A DNA stretch of 38,751 nt from Clostridia bacterium (GTDB taxonomy: Bacteria; Bacillota; Clostridia; Oscillospirales; Acutalibacteraceae). The notes under the pieces were generated by a model. It worked only from the letters and a program-made list of their open reading frames with translations, made no database searches and was not told where the DNA came from. The position numbers were made by a program, and so were the translations under genes. The number at the start of each line of letters is the position of its first letter. The first letter of the stretch is position 1. The DNA is taken from contig JAFSYP010000051.1 in NCBI GenBank assembly GCA_017449935.1, positions 1 to 38,751 on the forward strand, written 5' to 3'. Of the stretch, positions 1-9,013 are shown in pieces.

Positions 1-109
1 CACGCCTTGCTTGAATCTGTTTCCGTCATGCTGCACAAAAATCTCTTGACTTGCGCCAGCAAGCCTGCGATCTTTTTGTACAACCTGACGAAAAATCTTA
101 CTTCGCAAT

Positions 110-130
110 CCGCACACCCCAATTGTGCGG
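110..130. other. Small inverted repeat downstream of comEC; bases 1-148 otherwise without a clear gene
   Basis: A 7-bp inverted repeat (CCGCACA / TGTGCGG, 7-nt loop) lies just past the comEC stop. On the minus strand it is not followed by a T-run, so it is a poor intrinsic terminator. The rest of bases 1-148 shows no convincing gene. A minus-strand ATG at base 29 opens a frame running off the left edge, but it has no clear ribosome binding site and too few codons to judge. Confidence 0.3.
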
Positions 131-148
131 TGTTGCCTTAACCAAAAT

Positions 149-2320
149 TCATTCCAATCCGACCGCGCCGCTTTTGTCGATGCGAAGGCATATCTCGCCC
201 CGCTCGGCCGTCGCGGCAACAGTCGCGCCGCTTGCGCGGATCGCACGGATCGTCTGATCGTCCTGCGTCCGGCTGCGCGAAAGCAGCACCAGCCCGATCT
301 TCTCCGCCTCCATCACGGGCGGCAGATCGCTGCGCGACCAGACGACGTCCGCATTCAGCCATGTCTGCGGCAGACGGGACAGATCGCATCCGGGCGAAAA
401 CAGCATCAGCATTGTCCTGCCGTAGATCTGAAGATAAACGGCCGCATAGTCCTGTCCGCTGCGGTAAGAAAGCTCCGCGTCCCCGATTTTGCATGTTTCG
501 CACGCCGTCGTCCGCGGCGATGCGTAGAAGAACAGCGGCTCCGTTTCCGGCATACGCGCAGGCGCAAGTACCCGCCCGCACGGAACTTCACGGATCAGGT
601 CGGCCGCACCTTGGCACTCCGCGGCTTTCGTCCGCGGCACGAGCAGAAGATCGAGCCGCGCCGTCTTTGCCTGAACGAGCGACGCCGTCCGGGCGCCGCC
701 GCACCCGATGAGCGCGCTTTCGCCCCTGCTCTGCAGCAGGACGGCGGACGCGTTGCCGACGTCCAGCACGGTGATACGCGCCGTATCGCGCAGGCTCCAA
801 AACTGAAAACCGGATACACAGATCAGCATCGCCAGAGAAAGCACCGTGCTCAGCCATACCTTTCGGCGGCGTGTCAGCGGCAAAGAGATCGCCGCGGCAG
901 CGACAAGAAGCGTTCCGGCGATCCAGAAACACAGCGCACGCTTGTCCGCGCGCACGGACGAAAAAGAAAAGCCGCCGAAAAAGTCGGATACCGCGATGCA
1001 GTATTTCGTCAGAAGCGCCGCACCGAACGCGACGGCGTTTGCCAAAAAGGACAGCACGGGGATCACGGACAGCAGAACCGAAACCGCCGCGCCGATCATC
1101 GCCCATTGCGCCGCAAACAGCAGCGCGGCGTTGGCAAAGGGCGATACGAGCGAGATCCACCCGAACCGGAGCGTCAGCACAGGCAGCGTCAGCGTCCAGA
1201 TACAGCCGCTCATGCACAGCGCGGATATAACGCCCTGCGCGAGCTTCGACAAAGCGATCGGCCGCAGACGGATGCGTCGCGTCAGACGCGTCGCGACCGG
1301 AGACGCCAAGATCATGCCCAGCGTTCCCAGAACCGACAACTGCAGACCGACGTCCGAAGCGCAGAACGGGTCGATAAACCCCATCAGCAAAAGGGAAAAG
1401 CCCAAAGAATTGCACGCGTCGGCACGCCAGAAAAACGCTCTGCCGAACAGCATCAAAAGCAGCATCGTCCCGGCACGCACCGAGGAATAGGAAAAGCCCG
1501 TCACGGCCATGAAAAAGAACACGATCAGTCCGGCAAGCAGTACGGCGGGGATGCGCGGAAACCGCTTGCGCGTCAGAAATCGGTACAGAAAAAGCGAAAA
1601 GACAGACAGATGAAAGCCCGAGACGGCAAAGATATGCGCGATCCCGCATTCCCGCATCCGGTGATAGACGTCCGAAGGAATCCGGGACGAATCGCCAGTC
1701 ACCATCGCCGCCAGCACAACGCCGCACGTACCGGGCACAAGACGGCACAGCGTCCGGATCGCATACTGCCGCACCTGAAGCATCCGCATCGTAAAATCGG
1801 GACGCCGTTCGGTGATCTCGCAGTCGCGCATTTCATAGGCGTGCAGCCATACGCCGCCCGGCCCCGGCGTTTCGGAAGTATACACATGCGCCGTAAACGC
1901 CGCAGTTTGTGATAGCGTCAGCTCCGTGCCGGACTGCGAACAGACCTCGATCCGGCAGCGCATCGGCACGCCGTCCACACTGTCCGTGCGCAGGGTGTAT
2001 CGCCAGCCGTCACCGTACGAAAGCGGCAGATCCGCCAAAGACGCCGTGATCCGCACGCTCCGCCCGTCGAGCGAAGCGATCGGCCGGAAGACCGCAGTCG
2101 TATGGATCTGCAGCAGGATACACGCGCACAGCACAGCTGCACACACGGCCGGCGCCGCCTGCGTCCCACGCAGCCGGCGAACCGTGACAGAGAGCAGAAA
2201 GCCCGCCGCAAAAACGACTGCCGCAACAAGGCGAATGCGCTGCGGCACAAGACCGAGCACATACAGCGCAAGGAAGAACGCGCCGCCCAACACAGCCATC
2301 GGTCTGCGCAAAGGGAACAC
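149..2320 (-). CDS. comEC: ComEC/Rec2-family DNA uptake channel with degenerate C-terminal MBL domain
   Basis: The family forms the inner-membrane channel that passes single-stranded DNA into the cell during transformation. The protein (about 723 aa) has N-terminal membrane helices, a soluble OB-like stretch, then the ComEC core with IAHIFAVSGFHLSVFSLFLY, SYSSVRAG and DVGLQLSVLGTLGM. The C-terminus starts like the usual metallo-beta-lactamase-like domain (ITVLDVGNASAVLLQ, ALIGCGG). However, the HxDxDH metal motif expected next is replaced by LLLVPRTKAAE, so the nuclease-like domain looks inactive. The start is uncertain: GTG at 2320 has AAAGGG almost touching it, while ATG at 2299 has no clear Shine-Dalgarno. 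It is the last gene of the operon, 32 bases after the HIT gene. Confidence 0.88.
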   Translation of the reverse strand: MFPLRRPMAVLGGAFFLALYVLGLVPQRIRLVAAVVFAAGFLLSVTVRRLRGTQAAPAVCAAVLCACILLQIHTTAVFRPIASLDGRSVRITASLADLPLSYGDGWRYTLRTDSVDGVPMRCRIEVCSQSGTELTLSQTAAFTAHVYTSETPGPGGVWLHAYEMRDCEITERRPDFTMRMLQVRQYAIRTLCRLVPGTCGVVLAAMVTGDSSRIPSDVYHRMRECGIAHIFAVSGFHLSVFSLFLYRFLTRKRFPRIPAVLLAGLIVFFFMAVTGFSYSSVRAGTMLLLMLFGRAFFWRADACNSLGFSLLLMGFIDPFCASDVGLQLSVLGTLGMILASPVATRLTRRIRLRPIALSKLAQGVISALCMSGCIWTLTLPVLTLRFGWISLVSPFANAALLFAAQWAMIGAAVSVLLSVIPVLSFLANAVAFGAALLTKYCIAVSDFFGGFSFSSVRADKRALCFWIAGTLLVAAAAISLPLTRRRKVWLSTVLSLAMLICVSGFQFWSLRDTARITVLDVGNASAVLLQSRGESALIGCGGARTASLVQAKTARLDLLLVPRTKAAECQGAADLIREVPCGRVLAPARMPETEPLFFYASPRTTACETCKIGDAELSYRSGQDYAAVYLQIYGRTMLMLFSPGCDLSRLPQTWLNADVVWSRSDLPPVMEAEKIGLVLLSRSRTQDDQTIRAIRASGATVAATAERGEICLRIDKSGAVGLE

Positions 2321-2352
2321 GCCCTTTCATGGAAATATCGGCCTGCCGAAGC

Positions 2353-2691
2353 TCAGCCGGCCGGCCACGTAAAGGGGCGGCCGCCCATCAGATGAAAATG
2401 CAGATGCTTGACCGTTTGTCCTGCGATATCGCCGCAGTTGGACACGATACGGAATCCGTCGTCCAGCCCCAGCTCCTTCGCAAGACGCGCCGCGACCTCA
2501 AAGATATGTGCCACGACTGCGCTGTTCTCCGGCGTAATGTCAGCAGCGGACGTGATGTGCGCCTTCGGGATCAGCAGAACATGCACCGGCGCCTGCGGGT
2601 CGATGTCATAGAACGCATAGACCTGCTCGTCCTCGTACACTTTTTTGGACGGGATCTCCCCCGCCGCGATCTTGCAAAACAGACAATCCAT
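2353..2691 (-). CDS. HIT-family nucleotide hydrolase (HinT-like)
   Basis: HIT proteins hydrolyse nucleoside phosphoramidates and related adenylylated compounds in the cytoplasm. The 112-aa protein begins MDCLFCKIAAGEIPSKKVYED and carries the diagnostic triad KHLHFHLMGG near the C-terminus, plus HVLLIPKAHI in the middle. Length is normal for HinT. ATG at 2691 is chosen over an in-frame codon seven residues upstream because GGAGGCAG lies 4 bases before it. It sits between alaS (38-base gap) and comEC (32-base gap) on one strand, so co-transcription is likely. HinT can act on aminoacyl-adenylates in other bacteria, which makes the alaS linkage plausible but not proven. Confidence 0.93.
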   Translation of the reverse strand: MDCLFCKIAAGEIPSKKVYEDEQVYAFYDIDPQAPVHVLLIPKAHITSAADITPENSAVVAHIFEVAARLAKELGLDDGFRIVSNCGDIAGQTVKHLHFHLMGGRPFTWPAG

Positions 2692-2729
2692 AAAACTGCC
2701 TCCTGTTATCAATTATGTTAGGTTTCGAT

Positions 2730-5387
2730 TTATTTCAGCATTCCGGCGAGGATGTCGGCTGCGGCTGCCACCGCGTCAGGCAGCTTGTTCGCGTCCTTCG
2801 CGCCGGCCATCGCGCTGTCCGGCTTGCCGCCGCCCGCGCCGCCCGCGAGCTTCGCCGCTTCGCGCACGAGCGTTCCGGCATGTGCGCCTGCCGCGACCGC
2901 GGCTTTTCCGCACGCCGCCGCGAGCGACACCGTGCCCTTCTCGTTGACGCCGCCAACCAGCACGACGACGTCGTCGCCCTTTTCTTTGGCGCTGTCGCAC
3001 ATCCCGCGCAGCGAATCCGCCGTCACCGTGCCGTCGAGCACAGCCGTGAACAGCCGAACCGCGCCGATCTGCCGCGCTTCGCCGAACGCGCTGCCGGCCT
3101 TGAGCGCGGACAGCTCCGCAGAGAGCTTCTCGATTTCTTTGTCTTTCTGCTTCAATTCGCTCATCAGCGAAACGGCACGATACTCCAGCTCGCCGACGTT
3201 GCCCAGCTTCATCGCCGCGGCCGTGCGCTGCATCCGCGACAGGCTGTCGTTCAGATATTCGAGCACGCCCATGCCCGTCACGCCCTCGATGCGGCGCACG
3301 CCGGCCGCCACGGACGATTCGGACACGATCTTGAACAGGCCGAGCGACGACGTGTTGTCCACGTGCGAGCCGCCGCACAGCTCGATGGAAAACTTCGTTT
3401 CATCCGTGACGCTGCCCGTGCAGACCACGCGCACGACGTCGCCGTATTTTTCGCCGAACAGCGCCATCGCGCCGATCCTCTTGGCCTCGTCGATGGGCAT
3501 TTCCGTCTTGGTCACAGCCTCGCCGCGCAGGATCTCCGCATTGACAAGCGTCTCCACCTGCTGCAGCTCCTCGGCAGTCATCGCGGAAAAGTGCGTGAAG
3601 TCGAAACGCACGGCTTTTTCGTTGACGTACTGACCGGCCTGCTCGACGTGCGTGCCGAGCACCTGCCGCAGCGCCGCCTGCAAAAGGTGCGCCGCCGTAT
3701 GGTTGCGCATGATCGCCTGCTTGCGCGCGCCGTCGACCGCCGTTTTGACCGCGGCGCCCGCCGCGACGCCGTCGCCCTGCGTGACGCGTCCGGTATGCAG
3801 GAACACGCCGTCGTTCGTTTTGGAACAGCCCGTCACGGTAAAGACCGCGTCGCGCGACGTGATCGTGCCGACGTCGCCGACCTGACCGCCGCTTTCGGCA
3901 TAGAATGCCGTGCGGTCCAGCACCAGCGTGACCTCGGCGCCGTTCTCCGCGTATTCCACGCGCTCGCCGTCCGCCAGGATGGTCAGCACTTCGCCGTCCG
4001 CCTCGAACGCCGCTTCGCCGGCATATTCCGTTTTCGGCAGGCCCTTCGTCACGACGCCCGCGTTTTTCCACGCCTCGGCGCCCGCGTCCTTGCGCGCGGC
4101 GCGCGAACGTGCGCGCTGCTCAGCGACCAGCGCGTCAAAAGCGTCCTCGTCGACCGTCATGCCCTTTTCTTCGAGGATCTCCTTCGTCAGGTCGATGGGG
4201 AAGCCGAACGTGTCGGACAGCAGGAACGCGTCCCTGCCGCTGAGCGTCTTGTCCGCGGCGCCGTCGATCATCTGCGAGAGCAGCTGCAGGCCCGCGTCGA
4301 TCGTCTTGGAGAAATTCTCCTCCTCGTTGCGGATGACGTTGGTGATGAATTCCCGCTTTTCGACCAGATTCGGATAGGCCGCTTCGTTCTCACGGATGAC
4401 GGTCGCGCACACCTCCGAAAGGAACGGACGGTCGATGCCCAAAAGCCTCCCGTGCCGCGCGGCACGCCGCAGCAGACGGCGCAGCACGTAGCCGCGTCCC
4501 TCATTGGAGGGCATCACGCCGTCGCCGATCATGAAGGTCGTGCTGCGGATATGGTCGGTGATCACGCGCAGAGAAACATCGCTCTTTTCGTTTTCGCGGT
4601 ACTGCACGCCGGCGATGCGCATGATGTGCTGCATGATGTTCTGCACGGTATCGACCTCGAAGAGGTTGTCCACGCCCTGCGCGATACACGCCAGACGCTC
4701 CAGCCCCATGCCTGTGTCGATGTTGCATTTTTTCAGACGGGTGTAGTTGTTGTTCCCGTCGTTTTCAAACTGGGTAAAGACCAGATTCCAGAACTCCACA
4801 TAGCGGTCGCAGTCGCAGCCGACCTTGCAGTCGGGCTTGCCGCAGCCGTACTTCTCTCCGCGGTCATAGTAGATCTCGGAACACGGTCCGCACGGACCTG
4901 CGCCGTGCTCCCAGAAATTGTCCTCTTTGCCGAGCCTCGTCATATGATCCTCGGCCACGCCGACCTCCTTCGTCCAGATGTCGTAGGCCTCGTCGTCGTC
5001 AAGATAGACGCTGACGTACAGCTTGTCCGTGTCCATCTGCATGACCTGCGTGCAGAATTCCCATGCCCATGCCGCCGCCTCGCGCTTGAAGTAATCGCCG
5101 AAGGAAAAGTTGCCCAGCATCTCAAAATACGTGCCGTGCCGCGCCGTCTTGCCCACGCGCTCGATGTCGGGCGTGCGGATGCACTTCTGGCAGGAGGTGA
5201 CGCGCACGCACGGCGGCGTCAGCTCGCCGGTGAAGTATTTCTTCAGCGGCGCCATGCCCGCGTTGATCAGCAGCAGGCTCTTGTCCCCCTGCGGGATCAG
5301 CGACGCGCTCGGAATACGCAGATGCCCCTTGCTCTCAAAGAAGGAAAGATACTTTTCCCGCAGTTCGTTCAGTCCGGTCCATTCCAT
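2730..5387 (-). CDS. alaS: Alanyl-tRNA synthetase
   Basis: It charges tRNA-Ala with alanine and edits misacylated Ser and Gly. The 885-aa protein has every expected region: the class II catalytic domain at the N-terminus (MEWTGLNELREKYLSFFESK, GTYFEMLGNFSFGDYFK), the editing domain with RNHTAAHLL and CGGSHV zinc and active-site residues, and a DHHA1 tail ending in the GGAGGGKPDSAMAG region. ATG at 5387 follows AGGAG by 10 bases; an in-frame codon eight residues upstream lacks this. I found no T-box leader, and the gene is 31 bases behind a small secreted-protein gene whose promoter probably serves the whole operon. Confidence 0.98.
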   Translation of the reverse strand: MEWTGLNELREKYLSFFESKGHLRIPSASLIPQGDKSLLLINAGMAPLKKYFTGELTPPCVRVTSCQKCIRTPDIERVGKTARHGTYFEMLGNFSFGDYFKREAAAWAWEFCTQVMQMDTDKLYVSVYLDDDEAYDIWTKEVGVAEDHMTRLGKEDNFWEHGAGPCGPCSEIYYDRGEKYGCGKPDCKVGCDCDRYVEFWNLVFTQFENDGNNNYTRLKKCNIDTGMGLERLACIAQGVDNLFEVDTVQNIMQHIMRIAGVQYRENEKSDVSLRVITDHIRSTTFMIGDGVMPSNEGRGYVLRRLLRRAARHGRLLGIDRPFLSEVCATVIRENEAAYPNLVEKREFITNVIRNEEENFSKTIDAGLQLLSQMIDGAADKTLSGRDAFLLSDTFGFPIDLTKEILEEKGMTVDEDAFDALVAEQRARSRAARKDAGAEAWKNAGVVTKGLPKTEYAGEAAFEADGEVLTILADGERVEYAENGAEVTLVLDRTAFYAESGGQVGDVGTITSRDAVFTVTGCSKTNDGVFLHTGRVTQGDGVAAGAAVKTAVDGARKQAIMRNHTAAHLLQAALRQVLGTHVEQAGQYVNEKAVRFDFTHFSAMTAEELQQVETLVNAEILRGEAVTKTEMPIDEAKRIGAMALFGEKYGDVVRVVCTGSVTDETKFSIELCGGSHVDNTSSLGLFKIVSESSVAAGVRRIEGVTGMGVLEYLNDSLSRMQRTAAAMKLGNVGELEYRAVSLMSELKQKDKEIEKLSAELSALKAGSAFGEARQIGAVRLFTAVLDGTVTADSLRGMCDSAKEKGDDVVVLVGGVNEKGTVSLAAACGKAAVAAGAHAGTLVREAAKLAGGAGGGKPDSAMAGAKDANKLPDAVAAAADILAGMLK

Positions 5388-5418
5388 AGTTGCTTCGCTC
5401 CTGTATATCAAAAAAAGA

Positions 5419-6066
5419 TTAGCCCAGTAATTGACCGACCAGACGGATCGCCGTCGCGATCCTGCTCTCGTCGATATTCAGATCGGCGACGACGCACTTG
5501 CGGTAGATCTGGCCCAAAACGCCCGGCAGTTTCTCGCCGCCGAGGCTGTCGATCACTCTGAAAATGAAATAATGCAGACTCAGCTCGCCGAAGATGTGCG
5601 TGTAGCTCATCAGCACCGGCTTCGGCTCGCCCTCTTCCTGCGCCGCCATTTCCTCAGAACGCTGATACAGCTTGTGACACGTGGCGCGCATGACGACCAG
5701 CTTGGAGAAATAGACCGCGTCGTCGTCACGGAAATCGACCGTCATATAATAGGTGCGGCGGCCGTCCTGCAATTCGACCAGATACACGCGCGAATGCTCC
5801 GCGAGCCTGCCGGAGATCTCTTCGACCTCCTCGTCCGTCAGGCGCGTGACCGCCGTGACGCGGGCTTTCGCCAAAGCGTTCGGCGCAAAGAGCTGCGAAG
5901 AAATGAGCGAATTGCCGGTCCCCGGCATCGTGACGCTGCCCGGCGCCGCCTGTACGACCGTCTCTGCCGCCGTCGTCTGCGCCGCGGCGGACGCCGGTAC
6001 GACGGTGAAGCAAAGCAGGATCGCCGTGAGCATGGCTGCCAATGCGTTTCTGAGTCCGTTTTTCAT
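5419..6066 (-). CDS. Small secreted protein of unknown function, first gene of the alaS operon
   Basis: I do not recognise the family. The 215-aa product begins with a clear signal peptide (MKNGLRNALAAMLTAILLCF, then a VPASAAA cleavage-like stretch) followed by a low-complexity Ala/Thr linker, and has no lipobox. The mature part is a mixed alpha/beta domain with RVYLVELQDGRRTYYMTVDF and a C-terminal helical region ending RLVGQLLG. ATG at 6066 has AAGGAG 8 bases upstream. A sigma-A promoter at 6134-6162 precedes it and alaS follows after 31 bases, so this exported protein shares a transcript with housekeeping genes. It is probably exposed outside the membrane; the role is unknown. Confidence 0.8.
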   Translation of the reverse strand: MKNGLRNALAAMLTAILLCFTVVPASAAAQTTAAETVVQAAPGSVTMPGTGNSLISSQLFAPNALAKARVTAVTRLTDEEVEEISGRLAEHSRVYLVELQDGRRTYYMTVDFRDDDAVYFSKLVVMRATCHKLYQRSEEMAAQEEGEPKPVLMSYTHIFGELSLHYFIFRVIDSLGGEKLPGVLGQIYRKCVVADLNIDESRIATAIRLVGQLLG

Positions 6067-6133
6067 GAATACCACTCCTTGATATATCCTTCTGTTTTTA
6101 TTTACCGACACTATACCAATCTACAATTACTAT

Positions 6134-6162
6134 ATCTTATCATATTGTTTTTTTGTTGTCAA
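6134..6162 (-). promoter_or_regulatory. Sigma-A promoter for the secreted protein-alaS-HIT-comEC operon
   Basis: The minus strand reads TTGACA (6157-6162), 17 bases, then TAAGAT (6134-6139). It overlaps the 3' end of the flippase gene, so the operon has its own promoter even if the flippase transcript reads through. Confidence 0.7.
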
Positions 6163-7768
6163 CTTTTTGTAATAAAATAAGTGGCTTTCCGCCGCGTTTT
6201 TTCGCATTTTTTCGCACTTTTTTTCTGCCCGGCAGCCGCAGCTCCGACAATCCGCAGGCGTCGAGGAACCACTGCGCGTCCTCCGCCGTCAGACAGCCGA
6301 ACCCGAACAGCAGCAGCGCATACAGCGCAACCGACGCCGCGACCGAAAAGATCAGGACGCCTTTTCCCCAAACGGCGCACAGACCGCACGAGCGCATAAG
6401 CAGCAGAACGAATGCCGGCGCGCAGACGCCGCAGCACAGCGGCATGAACAGATCGGCGGCAAGATCCAGCTCCACCGTGCTCACGCGGCACAGGCGGCGC
6501 AAGCTGAAATAGAAATTGAACAGCTCGCTGAAAAACAGGATGAACACATATCCCCGCATCCCGGCATACGGCAGCACCCCCCAGACCAGCGCGACGCACA
6601 GCGCGGAATCCCAGATGTTGTAGCGCATACAGGCGCGCTGCTCGTCAAGCCCCTTGAGCATTCCGTCCACCGTCATATCGCAGTACATGACCGGCACCAG
6701 CACGGACAGTATGCGCAGATAGAACGCGCTGTCCGACGCGCCGTAGACGACCTGCGACAGCCCGTCCGCGAACGCGTACAGGATCCCCGCCGTGCCCAGC
6801 GAAAACAGCATCGTCATGCGCAGCACCCGGCGGATGATCGACGCGATCTGCCCCTGCCGTCCCAGCGCATGACGACCCGCAAGCTCCGGGATCAGCAGTC
6901 CCGCAAGGCTCGTGAGGATCGCCGACGGATACAGAAGGACTGGAAAGACCATGCCGTGGATGCAGCCGTATGCGGCGAGCGCGGCGTCCGCCGACGCGCC
7001 CGACCTGCGCAGGCCCCGCGGGATGAGCAGATGCTCGATCGTCAGCAGCACGGATCTCGCGCCCGTTCCCGACACGTCCGGCAGCGCGATATGCAAAAGT
7101 CCGCGCAGCGAAAAAAAATGTGATTTTGTGCTGTACATTTGCTTTTCCATGTTGTATAATACATGCAAACACAGAAAAGAGAACAGTTCCGAAAGCAGTA
7201 TTCCGGCGACGATCGCCACGCAGCCCCAGCGCATCCCCCGCGGCAGCAGTCTGGCCATCAGCAGCGCGACGATCCCGATCTTGACGCCCTGCTCCAGAAT
7301 GCGTACCGCAGAGTAGCGGCCGACCTTCCCCACGGCGGTGAAGTACCCGTTGAACGCGGACGACATCGCCACGAACGGCAGGGACAGCGCAAGGATGCGC
7401 AGCGGCAGCGCAGATCCGGCGTCCGACAGCCAGTGTACGGCCGCAAAGTCTGCCGCCGCAAACAGCGCCAGTGCCGCCGCGCTGCCGGTCAACAGTGCAT
7501 AGCGCACGCAGCCCAAAACCGTCTTGCGGGTGTTCTCTCCCCGCGCCTGTCCCTCCACCGTCAGACGCGACGCGGCCAGCCGCACGCCGCCGCAGCCGAG
7601 CGTCACGGCGAGGTTGTACACGGTCAGGATCAGCTGAAACAGCCCGATCCCTTCGGCACCCAGACGTGCCGTGAGCCAGACGTTGAAGGATACGCCGACC
7701 GTCTGCATCAAAAACGACGCTGCCGTCAGGATCAGTGTTCCGCCGAGGATCTTTCGGGCGTTATTCAT
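6140..7768 (-). CDS. SpoVB/MurJ-like polysaccharide flippase (MOP superfamily)
   Basis: The 542-aa membrane protein belongs to the MATE-like MOP flippases that move lipid-linked sugars across the membrane; SpoVB-type members serve spore or cell-wall peptidoglycan. The N-terminus (GGTLILTAASFLMQTVG, WLTARLGAEGIGLFQLI) matches the SpoVB pattern, and roughly 14 hydrophobic segments are present. The C-terminus is Lys/Arg-rich. ATG at 7768 has AAAGGGG about 7 bases upstream, which favours it over the in-frame codon seven residues earlier. It is divergent from the metallophosphoesterase gene across only 75 bases. The exact substrate cannot be read from sequence; linkage to a sporulating host makes SpoVB a fair guess. 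Confidence 0.85.
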   Translation of the reverse strand: MNNARKILGGTLILTAASFLMQTVGVSFNVWLTARLGAEGIGLFQLILTVYNLAVTLGCGGVRLAASRLTVEGQARGENTRKTVLGCVRYALLTGSAAALALFAAADFAAVHWLSDAGSALPLRILALSLPFVAMSSAFNGYFTAVGKVGRYSAVRILEQGVKIGIVALLMARLLPRGMRWGCVAIVAGILLSELFSFLCLHVLYNMEKQMYSTKSHFFSLRGLLHIALPDVSGTGARSVLLTIEHLLIPRGLRRSGASADAALAAYGCIHGMVFPVLLYPSAILTSLAGLLIPELAGRHALGRQGQIASIIRRVLRMTMLFSLGTAGILYAFADGLSQVVYGASDSAFYLRILSVLVPVMYCDMTVDGMLKGLDEQRACMRYNIWDSALCVALVWGVLPYAGMRGYVFILFFSELFNFYFSLRRLCRVSTVELDLAADLFMPLCCGVCAPAFVLLLMRSCGLCAVWGKGVLIFSVAASVALYALLLFGFGCLTAEDAQWFLDACGLSELRLPGRKKVRKNAKKRGGKPLILLQKVDNKKTI

Positions 7769-7804
7769 GGCAATCCCCTTTGCAGTCATACTGCTTCCAT
7801 ATGT

Positions 7805-7830
7805 ATGAAACCGTTTTTCATTTCATGAAA
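7805..7830. promoter_or_regulatory. Overlapping palindromes in a divergent intergenic region (possible operator)
   Basis: ATGAAA-N5-TTTCAT (7805-7821) is followed by the perfect palindrome TTTCATGAAA (7821-7830), all inside the 75 bases between the flippase and metallophosphoesterase starts. No convincing -10/-35 pair was found here. A regulator site is an inference. Confidence 0.3.
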
Positions 7831-7843
7831 GGATCGTGACTCT

Positions 7844-8995
7844 ATGCGCTGTCAAACCCCCGTTCATCTGCAGTTTTCCGAAAGCGGGAAATTCCGCATT
7901 CTCGCCATCGGCGACAGTCATGAAAAGCTGGAATTCAACGAAAAGACCGAGGACATGCTTCGTCTTCTGAACGCTTCGGCAGAGTATCTGCACCCGGATA
8001 TGGTGGTGTTCATGGGCGATCTCGTTTCGCGCGAGAATCTGCACGAAAACCGCCCCGCGACCGAGGACGAGATCTTTGAACAGATCGTCCGTCTCACCAA
8101 GCCCTTCACCTCGCGCAATATCCCGATCGGCATCGTCTTCGGCAACCACGACGGCGATCCGCCCGTCGAGGACAAGAAGGTCGTATTCGCGCTGTTCAAC
8201 CGCATCCCGAAATTCATCAACACCGACGAATCCGGCGTGACGGGCGTGGGCAACTGCTTCGTGCCGATCTACGACCACACGGGCGAAAAGATGCTGTTCA
8301 ACCTCTGGCTGCTCGATTCCGGCTCCGCCGCGCAGGACGGCAGCGACGGCTACGCATGGGTGGACGACGACCAGATCGGATGGTACGAGCACACCTGCGA
8401 CGCGATCACTGCGGAAAACGGCGGCGTGGTGCCGTCCATCTTCTTCCAGCACATCCCGGTCTGCGAGGAATATGAGCTGCTGCGCAAGACCTCGATCCTC
8501 CATCCCTGCCGCGTGCGCGGTATGAGCATGTATTCCGGCAGCTACTACACCCGCGGCGACAAGCTGCAGGGGTACCTCGGCGAGGGGCCGGCCGTTCCCG
8601 CACGCAACAACGGACAGTTCGCGTCGTGGAAAAAGAAGGGCGACGTGATCGCCGCCATTTTCGGCCACGACCACATGAACGATTTTCAGGGCGAGGTCGA
8701 CGGCATCCTGCTGTGCCAGACGCAGTGCAGCGGCTTCACCATGTGGGGCGACGGTCTCAAGCAGGGCGTGCGCGTGATCGATCTGAACGAGGCGGACCCC
8801 AAAAGCTTCGACACCTACATGGTGCGCTACCGCGATTTCTTCGGTACCAAATGCAAATCCATCACGCCCTATAACCTCTTGAGCGACCGCTGGCACATCA
8901 ATTTCAAGATCACGCTCGGCGTACTCGGCGCGGCAGCAGTCGGCGCGGCGGTCGGCACGGGCGTCCATAAACTGAAAAAATTTTTGAAGAAATAA
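7844..8995 (+). CDS. Calcineurin-like metallophosphoesterase with hydrophobic C-terminus
   Basis: The 383-aa protein has the metallophosphoesterase signature blocks: FRILAIGDSHEKLE (D-x-H variant), VVFMGDLVSREN, GIVFGNHDGDPP, then IFFQHIPV and IFGHDHMNDF. It is therefore expected to be a two-metal phosphoesterase of the purple-acid-phosphatase type; the substrate is unknown. There is no N-terminal signal, but the last 30 residues hold a hydrophobic Ala/Gly/Val stretch followed by HKLKKFLKK, which looks like a tail anchor placing the enzyme on the cytoplasmic face. AAGGA lies about 10 bases before ATG. serS follows after 18 bases and the FNT gene after that, so the three probably form one transcript. 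Confidence 0.85.
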   Translation: MRCQTPVHLQFSESGKFRILAIGDSHEKLEFNEKTEDMLRLLNASAEYLHPDMVVFMGDLVSRENLHENRPATEDEIFEQIVRLTKPFTSRNIPIGIVFGNHDGDPPVEDKKVVFALFNRIPKFINTDESGVTGVGNCFVPIYDHTGEKMLFNLWLLDSGSAAQDGSDGYAWVDDDQIGWYEHTCDAITAENGGVVPSIFFQHIPVCEEYELLRKTSILHPCRVRGMSMYSGSYYTRGDKLQGYLGEGPAVPARNNGQFASWKKKGDVIAAIFGHDHMNDFQGEVDGILLCQTQCSGFTMWGDGLKQGVRVIDLNEADPKSFDTYMVRYRDFFGTKCKSITPYNLLSDRWHINFKITLGVLGAAAVGAAVGTGVHKLKKFLKK

Positions 8996-9013
8996 AGGCA
9001 AGGAGAAAAACCG

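Noticed and set aside
125-1912. Plus-strand 595-aa open frame opposite comEC
   Set aside because: Arg/Gln/His-rich low-complexity translation with no motif; it is the antisense shadow of the clear ComEC gene.
2715-5561. Plus-strand 948-aa open frame opposite alaS
   Set aside because: No family features. It is an antisense shadow produced by GC-rich codon use; the AlaRS reading is certain.
5388-9013. T-box leader for alaS or serS
   Set aside because: Neither gene has an upstream leader long enough; both follow another gene by fewer than 35 bases, and no T-box sequence was seen.
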